From Paratinospora sagittata (Eukaryota > Streptophyta > Magnoliopsida > Ranunculales > Menispermaceae), in contig CM069592.1 in assembly GCA_035771175.1 (NCBI GenBank), forward strand, positions 41,108,623 through 41,172,622: a DNA stretch of 64,000 nt, written 5' to 3'. The stretch's first letter is position 1; each line of letters begins with the position of its first letter. This document shows, one piece after another, positions 55,801-64,000 of this stretch. The notes under the pieces were generated by a model, which did no database searches, was not told where the DNA came from, and saw nothing but the letters and a program-made list of their open reading frames with translations. The position numbers and the translations under genes are program-made.

Positions 55801-58800
55801 TTGAAAAACAGAACCCAAGAATCAAGATATTGCGTTGTCGAGTCAGCAGGGGGTGCTGGAAAGAAGTTCACAGCGAGACAAGGGGTAAAGGAGAGACCAG
55901 CAGGTGATGAAGGAAGATGCATAAGAAAAGGAGTTTGGAAAGAGAAAGAAAAAATGCACCTAAAACTTGCTTTTAATGCATCCTATTATCTGCATAACAA
56001 GTTTATTTGCATCCGTAAACAATCCGCACCTAATGCTAACTTTAACATTTTAAGTTTATTTGTTTTTTAATAGGAATTTTGGTTTATTTGTTAAATTTGG
56101 ACGGGGAATAAAAAGTCTGAATGACAAATCAAAGAGCATCTCTCTCTACTTCTAATTTCAAGAATGAGACGAAAACAGGGCAACAAAGTGCAATTCCCTC
56201 TGCTACCCACCTCGTTACTTCCAATGGCTAGAATCACCATTTTTCTTTGCATTTTATAAGAAGCACATGCCAAAGGTATGACAAAGTAGATAAGATCCCT
56301 CACCAAATTAGCAATTGCTTTTCTCCACTATTCTGTGTTTCTAAATTATATATGTCTTGGATTGTACACAATAATATTCAAGAGGGATGATGTTAATAGT
56401 ACTAAGAAGCCTGAAACATGTTTTTTGTTTCCTGTTTTTCACAAATTAAAGAAATTTTGCGAGAGTTCAAAAGTATAGCATAAGAATGTGAAAGGATTTC
56501 AAAGTTTGAAAACAAACAATATGCAAGAAGTATTCACCTTATATGTAAGTCCAAGTGAAACACCAACAATAAACAAGAAAAATGGCATGACAAAATCTGC
56601 CAGGGTTGCGCCATCCCATGGGGAATGATTGATTGCTGGAACTAGGCCACCAACATCATCAACAAATATCATTAACTGCAGCCAAAAAAAAAAAAAAAAA
56701 TCTCGACATTTAAAACGCCATTGAATAAGAACAGTGAAAATATATTATCATACAAGATTAATCTCAGTTCGTATAAAATGCAGGCAACAAGTATGCAACA
56801 GTTATTGTTCTCCCTTCTTATTGAAAAGAGGGAAAGCAAAGAGAAGAAATTCAATACAGCACAAGACAGCCTGAACACACACAAAAAAAACAAAATACTT
56901 TTTGATAACCAAGTTTAAGATGTGAACAACAACAATGAAGCCTCAATGCAACTAATTGGGGCAGGCACATAAAAATCCTGCTCCACCATTTCATGGTCCG
57001 CGCTTTAACGAACAACGCTGTGCAGAAGGTGGTTGTGGAATTTCTATTCTTAGTTAATGATTTTAAGGGGACTCGCTCAGAAAGGCTTCTCACTCTTTCA
57101 TCGGAAGAAGCTTTGAAACAGTTATTGAAGAGGGCAAGAAATCTGATAGGAGCAACGCGAGTGTCGATTTAGGAAGGATTTCCGTGATGCATACCGTGAT
57201 GGAACTTTCAATTGCCACCTTTTTCATGATTTCTAACTACACCCAAAGGAAGCAAAAGCTTCATGACGAGAGGATTAGCTCGAGGAAGTTTAGTTCGAGT
57301 GACATGATCAAGTTTTTGAGACGCTTAACAAGATATCTTATGAAAAACTAGGGGAATCTTCCGAATGAAAAATCTTAGCTCGAGTGCTCAGCAGTGACTC
57401 ACGGTACTAGTATTGGTTTCAGTCAACAATACTTCCAGTCAAATACTAACCCCACGTATCTCTATCAGAAACCGACTGCTTCGACTTCCTTCGACAAATA
57501 CTAGTGTCTTTTGCAATTGTTTACACATAAAATTGATTTTTAAATTGTTTGTTTCTGTCAAATTTCGCTTAAGAGTTGTAAAGAACAAAATTAAACAGGG
57601 GAAAAAGTAAATGGCATCATTAAAGTGAGCTAATCTATTACTGGGACACTGACATAATGTGGTGAAAGTAACTCACATGAGAAAAGAGTCAATTGGTGAA
57701 CTGGTTTTTTTTTTTTTTTTTTTTTTATGAACTGGTTTATCTCTAATTGGTGATGCAGTTAAAACTGCAATATAGCACCCTTACTAATGGTAAAAGAAAA
57801 AGCAAATAGTATAGTGTTGAAGAAAGAACAGGAAATAAATTTTCAGCCGTGCCTCAATTCTTAATTGGCACAGCCAGTAGTGCAGTATTGAAGTATCTAC
57901 CGCGCCAATCAATCAAGGGCCTCTATCATCAAATTGCAGTGAACAACCTTCAATCTGTAACAAATAATTGAGTTGAAGTAGTTCTCTTTCATAAATAATC
58001 CAAGGAGAAGTTTAACCGTGATGGCAATTAAACTCCTGAGGAAATCGTTTGATCTTACTCCAACAAAAAGACTAATCATTCCCCGAGGAAAAAAAAAAAA
58101 AGGAACTAGTCCTCAAACTTAATGTTTGAACTTTGGAGCATCCCTTTGTTCGTTCATATATGTTACGAAATAGAGAAGCAGATTTTTCCAACACAGTTAA
58201 ACAGAGATGGGCAAGCAGAAGGGGTCCTTTGAATATGGTAAGTATTAAATGGTTCCTTGTGGGCAAGAAATTCAAGTTCCTACAAAGACTTATGATCCTG
58301 ATTAGAAGTACTACTTCATGCATGGTACATTAATCTCATTCCCGGAGATTGATCAGTTAGTTCGAGCTAAAATATGAAAATCAATTTTCAGAAGAGGAAA
58401 AGACATTGATCACTCAAGTAGCAGAGATTGACACAATTTAATGGGGAAAAAAAAAGTTGTGTTAAAGTTGCATATTACAATCACATAAATTTAATTAATA
58501 TAATGCGTGATCCATTTATTCAATGATATATAATTGAAGTGGTAGTGCTAATCAATTAGGAAGAAGCTAAAAAACTAATGGAGGACACAAGTTTTAATTA
58601 ATAGATTGAAAAGAAAAGAGTAGAGAACTTACCGTAACGGTAAGGCCACGAAAAACATCGAGAGAGACGAGTCGCTTCTTGGAAGTGTCTTCTTCTCTTC
58701 CGGCGCCTTTGATCATTACAGGAGAAGTTTTCGAATTGTGTGCAGCGTGCGTCCTTGGGGACGACGACGAATAAGACGTCGAAATCTGTGGATAACTTTC

Positions 58801-58914
58801 CATCTCATTTATTGTGTAACCTTCCTCGATCGTGTTAATCATCATGTTTTCAATATTACTCTCTTCCTTCGTAAGGTTCTCTTCTCCTTTGATAAGCTCG
58901 TAATGCGCACCCAT
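49813..58914 (-). CDS. Heparan-alpha-glucosaminide N-acetyltransferase-like membrane protein, 13 exons
   Basis: Exons: 58914-58633, 56675-56538, 54380-54299, 53423-53347, 53214-53108, 52219-52102, 51967-51851, 51764-51673, 51149-51083, 50994-50916, 50830-50739, 50638-50495 and 49839-49813. They sum to 1422 nt, 473 residues plus stop, all junctions in frame. A hydrophilic, Ser-rich N-terminus of about 80 residues leads to the family signature KRLVSLDVFRGLTV, then DDVGGLVPAINHSPWDGATL, DFVMPFFLFIVGVSLGL, KLFILGLVIQGGYFHGLNDL, RWMGTLQRIATAYLFVALCE, CGVRGDTGPACNAVGMIDRK, YQRPTYARTKQCSSNSPAHG, SWCQAPFDPEGLL and LEWMGMHALMLYILAACNIL. At least eight hydrophobic segments are visible. Animal HGSNAT acetylates heparan sulfate in lysosomes; plants lack heparan sulfate, so the substrate is unknown. 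ATG 58914 is the first Met of the frame. The last exon encodes only LSLIGIRS. Confidence 0.92.
51320..51600 (+). mobile_element. TRIM-like miniature LTR element
   Basis: Two diverged direct repeats, 51320-51402 (starts TGTTGGGTGTTAATGATAGC) and 51515-51600 (ends GGATTCTAACA), enclose about 110 bp. Right after the first lies TGGTATCGAAGC (51403-51414), close to the initiator tRNA-Met primer site TGGTATCAGAGC. This is the layout of a terminal-repeat retrotransposon in miniature. No target duplication is visible. It lies in intron 8 of the HGSNAT-like gene. Confidence 0.55.
54675..54707. repeat. (TA)n(GA)n compound microsatellite
   Basis: About 10 TA units followed by about 6 GA units in an intron of the HGSNAT-like gene (54381-56537). 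Confidence 0.95.
54708..56537. other. Remainder of HGSNAT-like intron 2
   Basis: AT-rich intron without recognisable coding sequence. An open frame at 55801-56070 shows no homology I can name and is probably chance. Confidence 0.45.
56925..56975 (-). mobile_element. RTE-type LINE 3'-end fragment
   Basis: The plus strand reads AACAACAACAATGAAGCCTC and then CAACTAATTGGGGC, the reverse complement of the usual RTE 3' terminus with its TTG-rich tail. Only this end is recognisable. It lies in HGSNAT-like intron 1. Confidence 0.5.
57003..58632. other. Remainder of HGSNAT-like intron 1
   Basis: No coding homology recognised. A T-run of about 23 is at 57704-57726, and a short A-run at 58089-58100. 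Confidence 0.45.
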
Positions 58915-61069
58915 ATATCTCTTTCTTTCTTTCTTTTTCTCTGTTCCAACTTCCAACTATACGCGTATATCTGTGAATATCTAAACAAGCTCGCGCTGTG
59001 GATTGCACAGATGAAACGAAGGAAAAGACGAGCGCCAGAGAGAGAGAGAGAGAAAAAGATTCTGTTTCGGAGCTACCTGCGTCTCGTTCTACGAAGAAGA
59101 TTTTCGAAGGAAGGATCTTGAAGGTCTTGCTTGCGGCCCTCCCTAATAAACTACAATGCCGATCTACTCTTTCTTCCTTCCATCCATATATATATACTTT
59201 AAATTGATTGGACGCCACACACACAGAAAAGGCGTCGTGGCCGCAAACACCAACGAAATCCCCGCCTAACGACGGATATTCTATCTCGAGTTTCTCTCCA
59301 ATATCTTCTCTCAATCCCAATATAATACTAACTCGATTATACCCGTCCTCCTCAATATTAGTACATTTACGTCGTATTTACCCTACCAGGAGAGTTCACA
59401 ACGCTCCAGCTCAGCCGCTTCATATTTTTCCAGCTCACTATGAATAACGCGTACGCTTCATCTCATCATCATCATCAATGTTTACTATAAATTAACTTTG
59501 ATATTTCCAGCATTGGACCACGGTGGCAGAATAAATTAAGAAGAGAAAAAAGGATAACTATGCTTTTCATTTCTTTTTTGACATGCTAATGGTGATTAAC
59601 ATTAATAAAATTAATAAATGTATCTTTTAAACGGGTAGTTAAGTCAATTGAGAATGGACGAAGATGTAGAAACCATAGTTCTCGGGTTAAGCCGTCGGAT
59701 GACTTTGGACCTAGTGAACTTAGAAAGTAATTAGCGGTCACGATTGAGACAGTTGACAAGGTTGTTTATTAAATAAAAAATAAAAATAAAAAAAATTCCT
59801 TTTTTAAAAGAGTCGAAGTTCTATACTAATCATCTGATGCTGACTATATCATGTAAGTTAGCGCTTTTAATGACAATCATGCACATATTGTGTTCAATTA
59901 GTTATATCATATTTACAACAATTTTTTTTTTTTCACAAAATGTTTGGAAAACGCTATCATCAGAAATCCCGTTTTTGTCTCCTACCAGAAAGCCAACGGA
60001 GGAATCATAGAGATACACGCGCACACCCTTCATGACGGACACGCCGCACTTGTTATCTGTTAGTTTTTTAGGTAACGCTAACCGTACTTTAAGCGTACGT
60101 GTTCATGAGAATGAGAGATCAACCATTGTCAAAATAGTTACTACAGCCTTCTAAAAGAGAGAGATTGTGACTTTTCCTGAGATGAAATGCGGATTTCATG
60201 TGATGTGAGAGACAACCGCGACACCTGATAGCAGTGTTGAGTTGTGAAGATAAGAGGACTGCATTAACCACCCGTTAAAGAATGGATGCCATGAGTACGT
60301 GTACTACTACATAGTGGCAATAGAAATCTCATCCTATAAACTTCGGAATCCAGCATTGGGCCCGCTCAACTTCCCTCGCTCAACCTCCCTGTACACACCA
60401 TTAAAGAACTAGGCTTTCCCATGTTGCCTACACATTCCCACTAATACTATCAACGGATCAACAAATACCATTAACTAAACATTAATTGATTTCTCTTTCT
60501 GCTAACAAAAGAACAACCAAAGCAGAATTCAACCAATAACCAAAATTCACGATACCTTCAAACTGTCTCAAAATGATCCCAACAAGACCAATCGAATCAA
60601 TTACCTCTAGGCCTGATATCCAGGCAAAATCAATGTATTGATGAAAAAGGAACGTCTAGCCTCGAACATCTTCAAGAGATAAGTGATATGTATGAAGGGA
60701 AAGCTAAAATACAATTCTTAAAAGGGAAAAAAAATTACACCATGGAATTTTAATCTACACTCCTGTCATTTTGATTGCAACTAGGTTTGTATGTGATAAA
60801 CAATCTTGAGTTCTTGCACACAAGGAATTATAATAAAAGTTTTTTATGAAAATCTTAACAGATATTACTAAGAAAAATGATAAAGGAAAAGAATTCATTA
60901 AAAGGATTAAGCATTAAATAGGAAATATGCATACAAACCCTAACTTTCATCCAGAACAGCTCTGAATAGTACCCTATGATACAGCATCACAGCCCCCATG
61001 CTTGGATGGTGATAAGTATCCTTTGATGCAATATCCATTCAAAAACAGCAAAATGTCACATAATTATCA
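58915..61069. other. Intergenic region: HGSNAT-like promoter and CK2-beta 3' side
   Basis: 58915-59200 should be 5' UTR and core promoter of the HGSNAT-like gene; it contains GAGA repeats at 59037-59053 and a (TA)n near 59184. About 60900-61069 should be CK2-beta 3' UTR. Between them I see no gene and no bounded repeat. Confidence 0.5.
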
Positions 61070-61206
61070 TCATTTGGTAGTCTTGTGGATCTTGAAACCA
61101 AAGACTTTGGGCACATAATTCTGAACAGACTTTGCAGGCTTCGCAGAAGGGTAGGTCATCAAATATAGGTGAGGGAATGTTGTGCCAAAGTAAGCACCAT
61201 CCATAT
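61070..61206 (-). CDS. Casein kinase 2 regulatory subunit beta, last coding exon (partial gene)
   Basis: Behind a clear acceptor (GCACAG at 61212-61207) the minus strand encodes [20 protein letters not shown], then [20 protein letters not shown] and KTTK before the stop at 61072-61070. This is the conserved C-terminal segment of CK2 beta ([13 protein letters not shown]...[12 protein letters not shown] in the family), which follows the zinc finger and contributes to dimerisation and catalytic-subunit binding. The exon begins two bases into a codon, so it needs an upstream exon. I found none up to 64000, so the preceding intron is at least 2.8 kb and holds a copia fragment and two SINEs. Confidence 0.88.
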
Positions 61207-61595
61207 CTGTGCAATGTCAAGGAGACGAGACAATCTAAAAGAGAAAATTTCCAAATAATTCAATTCCCAAACCAAACTTAACAGGACACTTACAAGCCAT
61301 GGAAATAAAGATATCCACTAAATCAGTTGCCTCATTTTCATTTGTACACCATTTCATGTATTTAAGAGGCTATACCCAAGACTCTCAAAGAGTAAAAAGA
61401 CCACAACACATTTCCAAAAACTATATATCTGATAGAGCATAGTGGAGGGAGCACATTCATGTAACCAAAAACTATATATCAGAATTGAGTAATATAACTA
61501 TAGACTTAGCTCTGCATAAAACAAAGCAAAAGAAGCAAATTCATGTAGCCATCCCCGTGCATCTGGGAAAAGATTTTAATACTTGACTTGAGTCC

Positions 61596-61877
61596 TGAGC
61601 TCATGAGACTCTATTGTGACAATAAATCTGCAATCAGCATAACACATAACCTAGTACAACATGATCAAACCAAACATATAGAAATTGACAAACACTTTAT
61701 TAAGGAGAAGCTTGATGGTGAGTTGACTTGTACTCCATGTGTACTCCATGTGTGTCTATCAATCATCAACTCACCGATGTACTCACCAAAGGATTAAGTA
61801 GTGTTGCACTGTTGCATTTCAAACAAGTGTGTTCAAACTGGAAATGGTAAACCTTTATTCACCAGCTTGAGGGGAAG
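61596..61877 (+). mobile_element. Truncated Ty1/copia 3' end (RNase H remnant)
   Basis: The plus strand reads [40 protein letters not shown], then after a short duplication and frameshift LTDVLTKGL-like, ending MVNLYSPA plus a GAGGGGAAG purine tract before the LTR. It closely resembles the RNase H end of the intact element at 16626-21507 but joins a different LTR. The 5' part is missing. The upstream edge (about 61521-61580) looks like an RTE 3' end (AAATTCATGTAGCCATCCCC, CTGGGAAAAG). Confidence 0.85.
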
Positions 61878-62080
61878 TGTGGAAAACACAATCAGTGTAT
61901 TTTAAGAATGTCACATATTTAGGAAGATTGTATATTTTAGAATTAGAAAGTTCCCAAATTACAGGGATCCATTACGTTTCCTTTTCATGTCCTATAGCAA
62001 TTGTATAAATATAGGGACCTATGTACAAAATCAAATCATCAAGGAAAAATATTATTTCCCAATTCTTTCAATTTTCCACA
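61878..62080 (+). repeat. LTR of the truncated copia element
   Basis: 203 bp that starts TGTGGAAAA directly after the purine tract and ends with the exact inverse TTTTCCACA. A TATAAATATA box is at 62005-62014. Confidence 0.8.
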
Positions 62081-62174
62081 ATTTCAAAATCAAGATGTAA
62101 CGCTCAAATAGAAAGTGTTTGGACATGAAGTAGCACAATGTGTTAACAATACAGAAATTTATGACATCAACTAA

Positions 62175-62340
62175 AAAGGGCAGTCCGACACACAAAGCTC
62201 CCGCTACGTGGGGTCTGAGGAGGGGTCAGAACACTTTGGGTATATTGTATGCAGTTTTACCTTGCATAGCAAAAGGTTGTTTCCACAACTCAAACCCGTG
62301 ACCACCAAGTCATGGTGACAACTCTTACCACATATATCAA
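62175..62340 (-). mobile_element. Au-like SINE copy, 5' end degraded
   Basis: The minus strand carries GTGACCACCAAGTCATGGTG-type box sequence in reverse, CTTGCATAGCAAAAGGTTGT and the AGCTCCCGC...GGGCAG end. It matches the copy at 62627-62802 over most of its length but lacks the GGAGCCTTGGCGCAA start. Confidence 0.6.
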
Positions 62341-62626
62341 ATAAATAATAAAGTTATGCAAGGTATTTTATAGGTGATAATGAGATTGAGGAAGACATAA
62401 ATATAAGTCGACAAAATATACATGCATTTATGACTGAAACAAGTATAAAGTCATCAAAGCCCTTAAATAGCAAAAACAATTGTGATTGTAAAAAATGAAG
62501 GTGATATTTATAGAAAATTACATACTAAAAGTTTAAAGCTAGCTAAGGAAATTAAAAGAAAAAAGAAAACAATTTGATCAATATTTCAAATGAGTATAAA
62601 AGTCAAATATATAGTTTAAGAAATCA

Positions 62627-62802
62627 TATAACAAAAAGAGTAGCCTGGTGCACGAAGCTCTCGCGAGGAAGGGTTGGACCACTTTTGGGTTTACAGTATG
62701 CAACGTTAACTTGCATCGCAAGAAAATAACGTCAACAACTTGAACTCGTGACCACATGGTCACACAGCAACAACTCTTACCATTGCGCCAAGGCTCCCCT
62801 TC
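62627..62802 (-). mobile_element. Au-like SINE copy
   Basis: On the minus strand it begins GGGGAGCCTTGGCGCAATGG, TAAGAGTTGTTGCTGTGTGA (tRNA-like A box region), then GTGGTCACGAGTTCAAGTTG (B box), and ends GCTTCGTGCACCAGGCTACT plus a T-run. The flanks AGTTTAAGAAATCA (62613-62626) and AGTTTAACAAATTA (62803-62816) are a probable target duplication (12 of 14). Confidence 0.8.
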
Positions 62803-64000
62803 AGTTTAACAAATTAATGAATGAACAAATAAAATTTTTAAAGCAAGAAGAAGATGCAATTTGAAAATGAGATTAACAATTTAAGCAAACAAAATCAAGA
62901 ACATAAAACACGATGGAAGATACGTTGAAACACAATATTGAGTAATTAGAAAATGTGTCGTTGATAAGTAAATTTGATAAAGATAAAATAGGTTTAGGAT
63001 ACGTACCATTCTCAAAAGTAAAAGCACTATTTTTGTTGGAGTGAAACAAAAATCAGAGTGCAATCAAAATATGAACAATAGAAAGTAGTATAATCAAAAT
63101 ATTCTATAACATCTATATATGTATATACATACATATATATATATATATATAGAATATTTTTCTTATAAAAAATGATTAGGTATGAAATACTTGGTCAGAA
63201 TGTTCAAAATAACTTAACTTTATCTTCAAAATGTATTTGATTATTCAAATGATTTCACCATTATAACAATAATTGTGGATATTTTATTGACAAGGATTTA
63301 TTTTCTAGACATTCTAAAGTTCAATGTTATTTTAATTTTAAAATAAATTTAAATACGATTGATTTTCCGAAAATCCAGAATTCATTTTCCAAAACAATTG
63401 GAGTTCCAAATTTATCCATATATGTAACATTTATACTTGGATTGACTTTTCAAAACTTTGTTTTTTCAGGATCTTTTTTTTTTAAAAAAAGAACTAAATA
63501 ATAGTTAAATTTTTCAAAGGCCAAAGAAGAATTTGATCAGGTAAAAGTTTCAATCTCTTGAAATTGCACGCATTTGTGAGATTTGTAATTGTTAATTTGT
63601 GTAAATAAAGGAGTAGATAATGATTGAAATGCAGGGGGGTTTTCTATTTAAGGGGGAGTTTATATTTTGGTGGTTGTGTTTAGCGGTTTAGTTGTTTTAG
63701 TGTGTTATAAAAATTTCATTTCTTAAGGTTTTGGGCAATTGAATTGACAAAGGGGAGATTGTAAGTTGTAGGTTGTCTATTCCAATATGTTTGGCGTAGT
63801 TTAGAACTTTAGAGTTTAACACTTTTATATTTGCAAGTTTTGAGTGCATCAACTAAGTTTGTGTGAAGAAAAGCTAGATTGAGTGTATGGAAGTAGGATC
63901 ATGTTTTTACTAAAGTTGGATCAAACATGTAAATAACTTCCTGTTGTTTTATTGGAAAAAGTAAATAATTCATAATCAAGTGCTTCCCTTTCTTTAGGCA
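62803..64000. other. Remaining CK2-beta intron or upstream sequence
   Basis: AT-rich. A compound (TA)n/(TATG)n microsatellite is at about 63113-63152. No exon with recognisable homology is seen up to the window end. Confidence 0.45.

Noticed and set aside
55801..56070. 89-residue frame in an HGSNAT-like intron
   Set aside because: No recognisable motif, inside an intron, composition like the surrounding AT-rich DNA.
1..64000. tRNA, rRNA or organelle-derived insertions
   Set aside because: No complete cloverleaf, rRNA or chloroplast/mitochondrial gene sequence was recognised; tRNA-like boxes belong to SINEs only.

Overview
This window is nuclear DNA of a flowering plant, most likely a eudicot. 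The evidence is AT-rich intergenic DNA, many-exon genes with GT..AG introns up to about 6.4 kb, plant-specific protein families, and a dense layer of plant retroelements (L1-type and RTE-type LINEs, Ty1/copia, a gypsy-like solo LTR, Au-like SINEs, MITEs, a MULE). The species cannot be fixed from the sequence.

Seven host genes are visible. From left to right: the last exon of a receptor-like kinase (2-223, +); a RING-finger E3-like gene (997-2011, -); a secreted At4g14100-like protein (5560-6408, +); a DUF3754 membrane protein with 15 coding exons (6886-24196, -); an NFRKB-like DEUBAD nuclear protein with 9 coding exons (25504-45197, -); a heparan-alpha-glucosaminide N-acetyltransferase-like membrane protein with 13 exons (49813-58914, -); and the last exon of casein kinase 2 beta (61070-61206, -). 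I rebuilt the three long genes exon by exon. Each gives an exact multiple of three, with an open frame across every junction (485, 941 and 473 residues). The genes are functionally unrelated neighbours, as is usual in plants.

Much of the rest is mobile DNA, mainly inside introns. The DUF3754 gene carries an intact 4.9-kb Ty1/copia element with LTRs that look identical and a perfect 5-bp target duplication (16626-21507), three L1 fragments, RTE remnants and a Tourist-like MITE. In one intron these are nested: RTE LINE, then MITE, then inverted L1 fragment. The NFRKB-like gene carries a 2.8-kb L1 copy, a 1.5-kb L1 copy with a perfect 18-bp target duplication, a short L1 copy, a 2.4-kb solo LTR inserted into another L1, decayed L1 and RTE pieces, a SINE and a MITE. 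A Mutator-like element with long palindromic inverted repeats and a captured gene fragment (46863-48293) sits about 0.2 kb upstream of the NFRKB-like transcription unit.

The observations I rate highest are that hairpin-tiled Pack-MULE, the apparently gag-less yet very young copia element, the RING domain with a lost zinc ligand, and the nested or inverted LINE insertions. I see no previously undescribed multi-gene system.
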